Shown: positions 19,079 to 28,340 of the stretch, one piece after another
Layout: every line of letters begins with the position of its first letter
How positions within the stretch are numbered: position 1 is the first letter of the stretch
Assembly: GCF_001571325.1 (NCBI RefSeq)
Contig: NZ_BCTO01000037.1
Coordinates: 1 to 63,972 of the forward strand
Origin: Delftia tsuruhatensis NBRC 16741
GTDB lineage: Bacteria; Pseudomonadota; Gammaproteobacteria; Burkholderiales; Burkholderiaceae_C
DNA length: 63,972 nucleotides
Direction of reading: 5' to 3'
The notes under the pieces: generated by a model
The model's input: the letters and a program-made list of their open reading frames with translations, nothing else
What the model was told of the DNA's origin: nothing
Databases searched by the model: none
Program-made: the position numbers and the translations under genes

Positions 19079-20575
19079 TCAGCGGTATGTGAGGGCCTCT
19101 TCGTCAGGCCGCACCGAGGGGAACGAGACACGCTCCTCTTCGTACTCAAGGCCTTGCTTCCAGGGATGACGATCGCCCTGGCGGGGCAGCAGGTGCAGGG
19201 CACGCATGATGTAGCCCGAGTTGACGTTCTCCGAATCGATCCAGGGCAGGCGCGGCATGTCAGCGTCCGCGGTAGGCACGGTGGGAACCACCATGCTGTG
19301 ACCCTCCCTCTGCATGTGCTCGGCGATGCGGCACACCAGGTCGGTGACCAGGTCTGCGCGCAGCGTCCAGCTTGAGCGGAAGTAGCCCATGACGTAGGCC
19401 ATGTTGGGGATGCCTTCGATCATCACGCCGCGATAGCTGACACGCTTGGTGAAGTCCACCGCCTCGCCGTCAACGAAAAATGGCACGCCTCCGAACATCT
19501 GCATGTTGAAGCCCGTCGCGGTGACGACGATGTCGGCATCAAGATGCGCTCCACTGGTCAACTGGATGCCCGTGGCGTCGAAGCGCTCGATACCGTCGGT
19601 CACTACCGAAGCCTTGCCGCAGCGGATGGCCGCAAACAGGTCACCGTCAGGAACCAGCGCGATGCGTTGCTGCCATGGGCGATAGCTCGGGTTGAAATGC
19701 TTGTCCACGTCGAAGCCTTCAGGCAGGAGGGCTCGCGCCTGCTCAAGAATCCACGCGCGCATTTCCTCGGGATGCTCGAAGGACATGCGGACTTCGCTGT
19801 CCACCTTGGCAACGAATGCGCGCCGCATGATCTCGTGCACCCAGTCGGGACGCACATCCAGTTCGCGCAGTTGTGTCTCCAGCGGATGGATAGGGGAATC
19901 TGCCGCGAAAAACGTGGGCGAGCGCTGCAACATGGTCACGTGTGCAACGGTGTCCGCCAACGACGGGATCAAGGTAGCGGCCGTGGCGCCTGAACCGATG
20001 ACGACCACCTGCTTGCCCGTGCAGTCCAGATCCTGGGGCCAGTGCTGCGGATGCACCCACTGCCCCTTGAATTCACCCATGCCGGACCACTCGGGCGTGT
20101 AGCCCTTGGTGTGGTCGTAGTAGCCCGAGCACATCCACAGAAAACTCGTCGTCAGCGTCAGCGTTTCGCCCGAATGGATACGAGTGACTTCCAGCGTCCA
20201 GCACTTGTCCTGGGACGACCACCGGGCTGCCGTGATCCGGTGTCCGTAGTAGATGTGGCGCGTCAGCTGGTTCTCTTCGATCAGCTCACCTAAGTAGGCG
20301 CGGATCTCGTCGGCCGTGCCGATGGCGCGTCCCGTTTCCCAGGGCTTGAAGCTGTAGCCGTAGGTGTAGCAATCGCTGTCCGAACGCGCGCCAGGGTAGC
20401 GATGCGTCCACCAGGTGCCCCCGAATCCGTCCATGGCTTCGAGTACGGCGAATGAATGATCGGGAAATCGCTTGTGCGTGTTGTATGTCGCACCAAGACC
20501 CGAGATGCCGGCGCCCACGACAATAAAGTCGAGATGCTGGCCGCTCACGAGCGCGGCCTGAGGTTGGGTGATCAC
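19079..20575 (-). CDS. Second flavin-containing Baeyer-Villiger-type monooxygenase
   Basis: A 498-residue class B flavoprotein monooxygenase. The GTG at 20575 is preceded by AGGAG at good distance, and the long upstream extension of the frame is not protein-like. Motifs are FIVVGAGISGLGATYN for FAD (about 18-33), FKGQWVHPQHWP for the Baeyer-Villiger fingerprint (about 170-181) and [18 protein letters not shown] for NADPH. It should convert a ketone to an ester or lactone with NADPH and O2. An HSL-type esterase follows immediately, and the efflux/uptake set (YCF48, MMPL, DUF1302, DUF1329) lies upstream in the same direction. Confidence 0.9.
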   Translation of the reverse strand: MITQPQAALVSGQHLDFIVVGAGISGLGATYNTHKRFPDHSFAVLEAMDGFGGTWWTHRYPGARSDSDCYTYGYSFKPWETGRAIGTADEIRAYLGELIEENQLTRHIYYGHRITAARWSSQDKCWTLEVTRIHSGETLTLTTSFLWMCSGYYDHTKGYTPEWSGMGEFKGQWVHPQHWPQDLDCTGKQVVVIGSGATAATLIPSLADTVAHVTMLQRSPTFFAADSPIHPLETQLRELDVRPDWVHEIMRRAFVAKVDSEVRMSFEHPEEMRAWILEQARALLPEGFDVDKHFNPSYRPWQQRIALVPDGDLFAAIRCGKASVVTDGIERFDATGIQLTSGAHLDADIVVTATGFNMQMFGGVPFFVDGEAVDFTKRVSYRGVMIEGIPNMAYVMGYFRSSWTLRADLVTDLVCRIAEHMQREGHSMVVPTVPTADADMPRLPWIDSENVNSGYIMRALHLLPRQGDRHPWKQGLEYEEERVSFPSVRPDEEALTYR

Positions 20576-20648
20576 GTTTGTCTCCTGTTTGGATGAAATT
20601 GAAGATGGGCGAAGGCCAGGCCTCAGGCTGGCAATGGACGCCAGTGCA

Positions 20649-21632
20649 TTAGGGCGGCCCGCCGCCGCGCACCACGCCTCGGCGTGTGAACAGCAGCGCT
20701 TGTCTGCCCCCATCGCGCGGCGTCACCAGCGCGGAGGTGATCGCCACCCCGTCGGGCCTGGTTTCGATCGTGAAATCGCGGCCATCGCCGCTGCGCGCTA
20801 GGAGTCCGTCGAGCCCCACCAGCGTCACGCCCTGCGACGCGCCCGCGATTGCGGTGACTGAGCTCTTGGTATCCAGCCGCAATGGCTTCCAGGTCTGGCC
20901 GTGGTCCTCGCTGCGCAGCAGCGTGCCGCGCTGCCCGCCGACAAGCAGCGCACCATCCGCCAACATGGCACCGCACCAAAGGCTTCCGTTGTAGCCCGTG
21001 GAAAGGTATGTCCAGGTGGCACCGCGGTCGTCGCTGCGCAGGACCTGGCCGCGCTCTGCGGCGGCAAAGAGCGCGCCATCGCTGCCGGCAAAGAGGCCCA
21101 GCAGATTGAGGTCGGCCTTCTTGGCGCCGGGCATAGGCTGCAATGGCCGCTCCTGCCAGGTTTCACCGCCATCGGAAGTCACCAGAACCAGCGACCACAG
21201 CCCAACCGCGACGCCGGAATGTGCATCGAAGAAGTGCACGGAGAACAGCGGCCGATCCTCCGTCGTGACGACCCGCTGAACGCGCCAAGTTTCTCCGCCA
21301 TCGCGCGTCACGATCACCGACCCGCCGTGCCCTACGGCCCAGCCATGCTGCGCATCGGCAAAGCTCACCGATGTCAGCGTGAAGGAGACCGGCACCGACC
21401 GCGCCTGACGCCACCGTGCGCCACCATCGTCCGAAAGCAGCACAACGCCGCGATCGCCGACCGCCACGGCCCGTGTTCCCGCCCAGGTGCTGCCCAGGAT
21501 GGCCGCCTGAGTCGCGATGGCAGATGTCATGGCCGGTACGGGTTTGACTTCGTCCATTGCCCAGGCCGCGGAGGCAATGGCCCCTGCCAGTCCCCAGGCC
21601 GCCCACTTGTACAAACGTCTTGTCATCGTCAT
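20649..21632 (-). CDS. YCF48/BNR-repeat beta-propeller protein, exported
   Basis: A 327-residue exported protein with a signal peptide ending near AAWAMDEV and at least five BNR-like repeats of the form S-x-D-x-G-x-x-W, for example VTRDGGETW, VTSDGGETW, LRSDDRGATW and LRSEDHGQTW. It resembles the photosystem II assembly factor Ycf48/HCF136 fold. In many proteobacteria such proteins are encoded next to an MMPL/RND-type transporter and DUF1302/DUF1329 proteins, as here; the role is unproven. The upstream transporter stop at 21641 almost overlaps it. Possible starts are a TTG at 21644, overlapping that stop, and ATG codons at 21632 and 21626; the choice is uncertain by six residues. Confidence 0.85.
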   Translation of the reverse strand: MTMTRRLYKWAAWGLAGAIASAAWAMDEVKPVPAMTSAIATQAAILGSTWAGTRAVAVGDRGVVLLSDDGGARWRQARSVPVSFTLTSVSFADAQHGWAVGHGGSVIVTRDGGETWRVQRVVTTEDRPLFSVHFFDAHSGVAVGLWSLVLVTSDGGETWQERPLQPMPGAKKADLNLLGLFAGSDGALFAAAERGQVLRSDDRGATWTYLSTGYNGSLWCGAMLADGALLVGGQRGTLLRSEDHGQTWKPLRLDTKSSVTAIAGASQGVTLVGLDGLLARSGDGRDFTIETRPDGVAITSALVTPRDGGRQALLFTRRGVVRGGGPP

Positions 21633-21640
21633 CCCCGCGT

Positions 21641-24022
21641 TCAATGCGCCATCAGGCCCACGGACCGGACCGGCCCCCGGCGCGGCAGCGCCCTCTCAAG
21701 CCATACCGCGAATGCCGGCAGCACCGTCATGGCCATCACCATGTTCACCATGAACATGAAGGCCAGGAGCTTGCCCATGTCCGACTGGAACTTCAGCGAC
21801 GAGAAGCTCCACGTCGCCACGCCGATGGCCAGCGTGATCGCCGTAAAAATGGTCGCTGCCCCGACCTCAAGGATGGAACGCTCCAGCGCCTTGACGATGC
21901 CTTGCCCGCTGGCCATGTGCAGCTGCAGCCGGTTGTAGATGTAGAACGCGTAGTCCACGCCAATCCCTACCGCGAGCACCATGACAGGCAACGTGGCAAC
22001 GGTCAGGCCGATCTGCAGCTCCTTCATGAACCAGTAGCCGATGAAGGTACTGATCGCCAAAGGCAGGCAGCACACCAGCACGGCCCGCACATCCCGGTAG
22101 ACCAGCAGGATCAGTCCGATGATGGCTGCGTAGACGTACAGCATCATGGGCAGTTCGCTGTGTTCGATCTCCTCGTTGACTGCGGCCAGGACGCCGGCGT
22201 TGCCCGACGCGAGGCGAATCGCGACGCCTGGCAGCTGTTCGCGCTGGCGGAACGCCTTGACTGCCGAAACCACGCCTTCGATGGTGGTGGCCTTGTGGTC
22301 CGAGAGGAACAGATGCACGGCCGTCATGCTGCAGTCCTTGCGCATGAGCCCTGGACTGCGCGCGATCTCCACGGCCAGCGCTGCGTAGTTGCCGCCGTCG
22401 ATGGGGACCGCCCCCATCTTCGGGTTGCCTTCGTTGTAGCCTTCGTTGTACTGGCGCAGCGCCGACGAGAATGAGTTGATCGACAGCACGCCCGGCACAC
22501 CTTGCATTGCCCAGACGAAACGGTCCTGGTACTGGCCGACAGCGACGTTGTCGCACGACTGCGGAGGCGCCTCGAAAATCACGCTCATCCAGTCCAGTCC
22601 CAGGTCGTATCCAGATGCGATCGCCAATGCATCGCGGTTGAACCGGGACTCGGGACGCAATTCGGGGGCGCCTGCTTCGAGCGTACCGACGACACGGTCG
22701 CGGCTGTTCCAGACTGCGGCCCCCAGCACCACAGCTGCAATGGCCAGCACCACGACCGCATTGCGCGGAACGGCTACTTGCGCCAGCAGGCGCAACCAAC
22801 GCTGCCGGCGTACCGTCAACTGCTCGACGCGAAGCGCATAGGCCTGATCGACCTGCATCAGCGAGGCTGCCACGGGCAGCATCACCAGGTTGGTCACGAT
22901 CTTGAATGCCACGCCCAGCGCAGCGGTGATGGCCAGCTCGCGAACCATGGGGATCGGGATCATCAGCAGCGTGATGAAGGTGACAAAGGCCGTCACCAGG
23001 GCCAGCGTCCCGGGGATCAACAAACCCGTGAAGGCCGAGCGGGCTGCTTCGTCGCAGCTCTTGCCATGGGCCACTTCACGCACGATGTGGTTGATCTGCT
23101 GCACGCCGTGCGACACCCCGATCGCGAACACCAGGAAAGGGACGAGCACACCCAGGGGATCGAGGCCATAGCCCAGAATCCGCAGGGCCCCGAACTGCCA
23201 TACCAGCGAGGAGAGCGAACAGACGATGGGCAGCAGGGTCAGCCGCCATGAGCGGCAGTAGCCATACACCGCCAGTGCAGTGAGCAGCAGCGCCACACCG
23301 CAGAACAGCAGAACCGCAGAGGCACCATCGGCAATGTCGCCGATCTGTTTGGCAAAGCCGATGATCTGGATCTCGAAGGCGTCGTCTTCAAATTTCGCAC
23401 GCAAGACGCGCTCGAGCTCATGGTTGAATTCGACATAGTCCATGTGCCGGCCCTGGGCATCGACTTCGGACAGATCGGCCGTCACCATGGCACTGGACTG
23501 GTCGCGTGAGACCAGGGTTCCCACGAAGCCCCCCTGGGCCGTCGAACGCGCGATGGCCTGGATGGTTGGCTCGTCCAGCCGGTCGGGCGTCACGTCCCCT
23601 GGCACCAGGGGGTCGGCGCGGAAGCCCTCTTCCGTGATCTCGTTGACAAAGGCGTTTGGCGTCCACAGGGACTGCACGCTAGCGCGCTCGACGTAGGGCA
23701 TGAACGTCACCGCCTGCGTCACGTCATACAGGCGCTGCAGTGCCGCCGGGCTCCATATGTTCCCCTTGCGGACCTTGACCGCGATGATCAGTCGGTTGGC
23801 GCCGAGCAGGTCGTTGCGGTAGTCGTTGAAGGTCCGCACATACTCGTGCCCGATCGGCAATTGCTTTTCGAAGCCCGCATCCATCCGCAGCTGGCTGGCG
23901 AACCAGCCCATGCCTACCGTCAGCAAGGCAAGCGCACCCAGCACCGCTACGCGCCGCTGAAACAACCAGCTTTCCAAACGCTTCAGCAGGCCGCGTTTGG
24001 AATTTCGCTCGGCAAAAGTCAC
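21641..24022 (-). CDS. MMPL/RND-superfamily transporter
   Basis: A 793-residue inner-membrane transporter with two similar halves, each with one membrane helix, a periplasmic domain and a five-helix bundle. The first helix is at about 27-46 (VAVLGALALLTVGMGWFA). Later helices include ALAVYGYCRSWRLTLLPIVC and MMLYVYAAIIGLILLVY. The size and the two-halved layout fit the hydrophobe-moving MMPL and HpnN-like branch rather than AcrB-type drug pumps, which need a separate adaptor. The GTG at 24022 follows GGGGAG. With DUF1302 and DUF1329 genes directly upstream it probably moves a hydrophobic substrate across the envelope; direction and cargo are unknown. Confidence 0.87.
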   Translation of the reverse strand: MTFAERNSKRGLLKRLESWLFQRRVAVLGALALLTVGMGWFASQLRMDAGFEKQLPIGHEYVRTFNDYRNDLLGANRLIIAVKVRKGNIWSPAALQRLYDVTQAVTFMPYVERASVQSLWTPNAFVNEITEEGFRADPLVPGDVTPDRLDEPTIQAIARSTAQGGFVGTLVSRDQSSAMVTADLSEVDAQGRHMDYVEFNHELERVLRAKFEDDAFEIQIIGFAKQIGDIADGASAVLLFCGVALLLTALAVYGYCRSWRLTLLPIVCSLSSLVWQFGALRILGYGLDPLGVLVPFLVFAIGVSHGVQQINHIVREVAHGKSCDEAARSAFTGLLIPGTLALVTAFVTFITLLMIPIPMVRELAITAALGVAFKIVTNLVMLPVAASLMQVDQAYALRVEQLTVRRQRWLRLLAQVAVPRNAVVVLAIAAVVLGAAVWNSRDRVVGTLEAGAPELRPESRFNRDALAIASGYDLGLDWMSVIFEAPPQSCDNVAVGQYQDRFVWAMQGVPGVLSINSFSSALRQYNEGYNEGNPKMGAVPIDGGNYAALAVEIARSPGLMRKDCSMTAVHLFLSDHKATTIEGVVSAVKAFRQREQLPGVAIRLASGNAGVLAAVNEEIEHSELPMMLYVYAAIIGLILLVYRDVRAVLVCCLPLAISTFIGYWFMKELQIGLTVATLPVMVLAVGIGVDYAFYIYNRLQLHMASGQGIVKALERSILEVGAATIFTAITLAIGVATWSFSSLKFQSDMGKLLAFMFMVNMVMAMTVLPAFAVWLERALPRRGPVRSVGLMAH

Positions 24023-24035
24023 GTTCGGCTCCCCA

Positions 24036-25670
24036 TCAGAAATTTCGAGTCAGCACGGCGCCGACGAAGGCGCGGTCGCGCAAGGGCTGATCGAAAGGCG
24101 AGGAGCCGCCCCAGAAGCGTGCATAGTTGACGGCGAACTGCCATTTCGCGGGGTTTTGGATGAACGTCACGATCAGGTTCATCTGTTGGGCCCCCTTCAT
24201 GAACATCGCCGACGCGTTCGGCGTGCGGCCCGTCAGTGCCCGCGAGTAGTAGATCTCCGGGATGACCTGCCAGCCTGGGATGAGGGTTCCGTCGTAAGTC
24301 ACGCTAAAGTCGAGCGCGATACCCGCCGAGGTACGCGTTCCGCCGGTGAGCGGCGCCGCCGTGGGATCGGTTTCCTGGCCCCATCCCCAATAGCCGGCGG
24401 ACACGGGATCCCCGCCATAGGATCGCCGCATGCCGGGGTAGTGCACCACGACGGTCTCGACCATCAGGTTCGCCGCCTGGGCGCGGATCAGCTTCAGAAA
24501 ATCCGGCGTATTGGCGGGCGAGAAGGCATAGATCCCGGTCAGATGCCACTGAAAGCGCTTCTCATCCACCCAGCAGCGGCCGTCACGGTCAGCGCAGCCA
24601 GCCAAGGGGCTCAGGGCCACGGCATCCCGGGGCCGATACGACAGCTCGGTGCCCACGGCCCAATCGCCCACGGGGAAATTCGCGCTGATGCCGTACAGCC
24701 TGCGGTTCTCCGGATACACCCAGGACGGTGCGAAGGTCGCTTGATCAATCTTCAGCGCGGGCAGTTTGTCGTGGTAGTTCAGGGCATAGAGACCCAGGTT
24801 TAGCTCCGACCCCGGCGGCTGCCAGCGCAGCGACGCCCCCCATTGGCCACCATTGCGAGCCTTGCTGCCTGCGTATCCGAAGTCTTCCATCCCCTTGCCC
24901 AGGGAATTCGTCGAAGACCAGTAGCTCCCCACCGGAGGGAGATAGCTCTTGTTCCAGCCGAATTGCGCATAGGTTTCCAGATTAAGCCCGTGCCCCAATC
25001 CAGTCGCGAAGCTGGCCATGGGCGCCGGCAGCACGGCTTCCTTCAACTGCACGCCAGGCTGTGCCAGGCGCATGTAGTCCAATGCGTTGGTGGCGTTGAT
25101 ACCACCAGGGAAAAAGAGACTCTCTCCCCAGTTGATTACCTGGTTGCCGACACGGACGCGCGCCTGCCGCTCGCCGATGGCAAAGGACTTGCTCACCCAG
25201 AGATCCAGCAAGCGGGCCTTGAAACGCAGATCCTCGCTTGCACTGCCGGTGAGGCCACCCATGCCGGGCGGCGTGGTCGCGCTGAGCACGCCTGTCGTAT
25301 GTGTCGCGGAGAAATCACGCACCCAGTTGGCCCGCGCCATCACCGTGACATCCTCCGGGAACTTCAACAGCAGTTCGTGGCTGCCTTTAAGGTAGGTGGT
25401 GAAGGCATCGCCCCTGCCATAGTTCAGGTTGCCTTGATCGCCGATCCCGGATGTGGGCGAGAGGCAGCCCGAAGGCGCGCCGTTGCCCGTGGCCCCGGCA
25501 ACGACCAATCCACAGGCCGACGACTGGGCGCGCACTCCCGTGCCCAGTGAAATGGAAGAATCGAAAGACCCCCTCAGACCTTCGGTCTCGAAATTGATAG
25601 CGTAGGCCCTGTGGCCGGTACAGGTGGCCATCAGGCCCACCAGAGCCGCCAGTCTCCAGTTGTGATGCAT
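24036..25670 (-). CDS. DUF1302 outer-membrane protein
   Basis: A 544-residue protein of the DUF1302 family. The ATG at 25670 follows GAGGAG and opens a signal peptide ending around HRAYAINFE. The body has alternating hydrophobic residues and ends in aromatic Phe (VLTRNF), as expected for a beta-barrel assembled by BAM. DUF1302 and DUF1329 proteins are regularly encoded together, often near genes for uptake or degradation of hydrophobic compounds, and that order is kept here. A pore or docking role in the outer membrane is inferred. Confidence 0.85.
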   Translation of the reverse strand: MHHNWRLAALVGLMATCTGHRAYAINFETEGLRGSFDSSISLGTGVRAQSSACGLVVAGATGNGAPSGCLSPTSGIGDQGNLNYGRGDAFTTYLKGSHELLLKFPEDVTVMARANWVRDFSATHTTGVLSATTPPGMGGLTGSASEDLRFKARLLDLWVSKSFAIGERQARVRVGNQVINWGESLFFPGGINATNALDYMRLAQPGVQLKEAVLPAPMASFATGLGHGLNLETYAQFGWNKSYLPPVGSYWSSTNSLGKGMEDFGYAGSKARNGGQWGASLRWQPPGSELNLGLYALNYHDKLPALKIDQATFAPSWVYPENRRLYGISANFPVGDWAVGTELSYRPRDAVALSPLAGCADRDGRCWVDEKRFQWHLTGIYAFSPANTPDFLKLIRAQAANLMVETVVVHYPGMRRSYGGDPVSAGYWGWGQETDPTAAPLTGGTRTSAGIALDFSVTYDGTLIPGWQVIPEIYYSRALTGRTPNASAMFMKGAQQMNLIVTFIQNPAKWQFAVNYARFWGGSSPFDQPLRDRAFVGAVLTRNF

Positions 25671-25707
25671 CGCAGTTCTCCTCGTTGCGCGGCGTGTTGT
25701 CGCCTGC

Positions 25708-27084
25708 TCAGCGTTCGCTGATGGCACGGAGGTTGTCCGAGGTGTAGAAGTCGCGCTTCAGGCGCGGGTTGCCCGCAGCCTCGGTGTAGTACTGGATGTC
25801 ACTGCCTGCCCCAAGCGAGGTGTAGTCCAGGAAGTAGCGCTGGTCCGCCAGGTTGTATTGGGAGTACGCCGCGACGTCGCATGTGCCTGTCTCGTAGACA
25901 GGCATCGCGTAGCCCTCGCGCACCTTCCAGACCTTGCCCTGCGCATCCTGGTCCACCGCCAGCAATGGCGCCCAGCTGTCCTCGTCGAGGTAGAACGTGC
26001 GCTTGGGTGCCAGATGGCGCACACCTTGCTTGACGGTGGCCTCCACGATCCAGACGCGATGTGTCTCATAGCGACGAACGGCCGGCGCAGGCGCATCGCG
26101 CAGCAGCACGTCGTCCGCCTTGGCCGTGAAGTCGAAGATGCCCAGGGCGTTGTAGGGGACGATCAGTTCCTTCTTGCCGACGAGCTTCCAGTCGAAGCGG
26201 TCCATCGGTCCGCTGTATACGTACGACTCGTCGACCGTGACCTGGTTGTCCATGCCGATCTGGGGCGAGTCATAGGAATAGGTGGGCATGCGCCGCACGC
26301 GGCGCTGGCCGGGGAAGTAGTAGTGCGCCTCCTGGGGCTTGCCTGCGATGGTGGTCACCACCGCGGCCTGCCCGGCAAGCGCCGCCGGTGCGTTGTAGGC
26401 GAAGTAGACCGCCGCCTCCATGCGGTCCACCTTCGAAAACAGCGTGCTGCCTTTGACGCCCCAGGGGACGAACACCGTGATGTCGTTTGCCGCCTTGATC
26501 CATTCGTCGCTGCCCTTGCGTGGAGAGACGATGGTCTGGGAATTGCGCATGCCCGACGCCAGCCCGCGGTAGCGCAGCTTCATATTCCACATGGCCTCCG
26601 CGCCATTGCCCGGCATCGGAAAAGGGAATCCCGGAACATGGGCCTCTTCCAAGGAAACCCCGTCGCTCGCCATCCTGGCGAAGCCGACGTTCTTCCTGGT
26701 GTTCTCCGCCACAAAGTCCGGCGTGCCACAGGTCCTTCGGCTGGGGTACACGTCCATGCGGAAGCCCTTTGTGGACTTGATCAGTTCGACCTGGCCCGGC
26801 GCCAGCTTGTCGGCGTACTTGTCAACGTTGCCCGCATCAATGGCATACAGGGGCTTGTCGTCTTTGTATTTGAAGAATTCGATGCGCCGCTTGCCGAATG
26901 TCCAGCCTGCCCCCTGAGGCTCCGGCTGAGACCAGACCGGCACAGCACCGTCGGCAGAGGCGCTTTTTTCAGCGCCCGAGGGCGACAGGGTTGTGCCCAA
27001 CTTGCCGGCATCGTCCGCGTAGGCAAACGACATCGACATGGCCGCGGCAATGGCAACCGCGCGGTGACAGTTCATGGGGTTCAT
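25708..27084 (-). CDS. DUF1329 (LolB-like) periplasmic or outer-membrane protein
   Basis: A 458-residue exported DUF1329 family protein. The ATG at 27084 follows AGGACC and gives a signal peptide ending near MSFAYADDAG. Family-typical stretches include PGGQ-like GQVELIKSTKGFRMDVYPSR, HYYFPGQRRVRRMPTYSYDS and MDRFDWKLVGKKELIVPYN. Members are thought to have a LolB-like fold and to bind hydrophobic ligands. It is 37 bases upstream of the DUF1302 gene on the same strand. The two probably form an outer-membrane module for the substrate of the catabolic genes. Confidence 0.87.
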   Translation of the reverse strand: MNPMNCHRAVAIAAAMSMSFAYADDAGKLGTTLSPSGAEKSASADGAVPVWSQPEPQGAGWTFGKRRIEFFKYKDDKPLYAIDAGNVDKYADKLAPGQVELIKSTKGFRMDVYPSRRTCGTPDFVAENTRKNVGFARMASDGVSLEEAHVPGFPFPMPGNGAEAMWNMKLRYRGLASGMRNSQTIVSPRKGSDEWIKAANDITVFVPWGVKGSTLFSKVDRMEAAVYFAYNAPAALAGQAAVVTTIAGKPQEAHYYFPGQRRVRRMPTYSYDSPQIGMDNQVTVDESYVYSGPMDRFDWKLVGKKELIVPYNALGIFDFTAKADDVLLRDAPAPAVRRYETHRVWIVEATVKQGVRHLAPKRTFYLDEDSWAPLLAVDQDAQGKVWKVREGYAMPVYETGTCDVAAYSQYNLADQRYFLDYTSLGAGSDIQYYTEAAGNPRLKRDFYTSDNLRAISER

Positions 27085-27133
27085 GCTGAGGGTCCTTTCG
27101 AGCAGGGATGAAACGCAGGGCTGCGCTGTTGCG

Positions 27134-28315
27134 TCAGTTCGTTGAATCGCGAAGCGGGGCCTCGCCAATGACACTTCGTTGTGCGCCCCACCGGTGGGCC
27201 GCCAGCATCGAGACGATGGCCAGCACGGCGAAGATCGCGGAGATGTCGTACGCCACACCGAAGGCGGAAGAGGAGTCGATCAGCCCTCCTCCCACCAGCG
27301 ATCCGACCGCAGAACCGATGCCGACGCAGGCAGGGATCAGCGCGATATGCCGGCCCACAGGGTCGAACCCCGGCAGCATTGCGTACTGCGCCACCCCGCT
27401 AGCCATCCAGGCGCCGGTGAACGCCGTTGCACCGACGACAAACGTCCATGGGGTCAAAGGTGTGGCCAGCAGCAGCGCACCCGCCGCGCAGACGCTCAGA
27501 AGTACCGTCCCTGACGACAAGGCCCAGCCGCGACGAAGCAGTGCCGGCATGCACAGGCAGACCAGTACGGTGGGCACGGCAGACGCGCCAATGGCTTTGT
27601 GAACCTGGTCTGGCGCAAGACCCGAAGCAAGGCCCACGGCTTCCAGAAAGGTCCATGCCAGGCCGGCGCAGGCCGACACCAGAAAGATGGATGCAAGCAC
27701 CAGCCACGCGGCGCCGGCGTTCACTGCGGGAAGCTCGCCATCTGGCGACTCCCCGACCACCCTGCATCCATCCATGAAGAAGAACAGCACGAACAAAGAG
27801 ACGCCCGCCGTCGCCGCGCAGTAGATGAGCGAAGCGCCGATCGAACCCAGCCCCGGCACGATGACCGAGGTCAACAAGGTCATGCCGAGATACTGGCAAA
27901 CCACCATCAGCGGCAGCAAGGTGTCGGCGCGCGGGTTCAACGACACGTAGCGAATGGCCGTGCCGAAGACGATGCCGCCGCCAATGCCTGCGAATACCCG
28001 CTCGCAGCAGGCGAGCCAGAACGCGGGGTCGCCATACATCGCCGCATTGCCCGCAAGCTGCATCAGCAAGCCGCAGGCCAAGGTGAAGCGCGCCGTTCGG
28101 CTGTGGATCACGTAGACGAGCAGCAGGGAGCCGATGGCATTGCCGACCACCTCGGCCATGGCGATCACGCCCTGTTGCGTCGCCGTGTAGTGCCAGTCCG
28201 CGGCCATCTGGACGACAAAGGCGGGCATACCTCCAAAAAACACATAACCCGCACATGCCAGCCAGAGCAACGCAGCGGCAAAAAGCCTGGGGAATCGTTC
28301 GCGTACCGTCATCAT
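27134..28315 (-). CDS. Major facilitator superfamily transporter
   Basis: A 393-residue protein with about twelve membrane segments, such as LFAAALLWLACAGYVFFGGM, VVGNAIGSLLLVYVI, GASLIYCAATAGVSLFVLFF and TPWTFVVGATAFTGAWMASG. The start is the ATG ATG pair at 28315/28312 after GGAGGCGAG; the frame before it is arginine-rich and not a leader. It lies between the PQQ dehydrogenase and the DUF1329 gene in the leftward unit, 25 bases after the former, so it probably imports the pathway substrate or an oxidised product across the inner membrane. The substrate cannot be deduced. Confidence 0.85.
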   Translation of the reverse strand: MMTVRERFPRLFAAALLWLACAGYVFFGGMPAFVVQMAADWHYTATQQGVIAMAEVVGNAIGSLLLVYVIHSRTARFTLACGLLMQLAGNAAMYGDPAFWLACCERVFAGIGGGIVFGTAIRYVSLNPRADTLLPLMVVCQYLGMTLLTSVIVPGLGSIGASLIYCAATAGVSLFVLFFFMDGCRVVGESPDGELPAVNAGAAWLVLASIFLVSACAGLAWTFLEAVGLASGLAPDQVHKAIGASAVPTVLVCLCMPALLRRGWALSSGTVLLSVCAAGALLLATPLTPWTFVVGATAFTGAWMASGVAQYAMLPGFDPVGRHIALIPACVGIGSAVGSLVGGGLIDSSSAFGVAYDISAIFAVLAIVSMLAAHRWGAQRSVIGEAPLRDSTN

Positions 28316-28340
28316 GGCTCGCCTCCTCGATCTGTGCGGT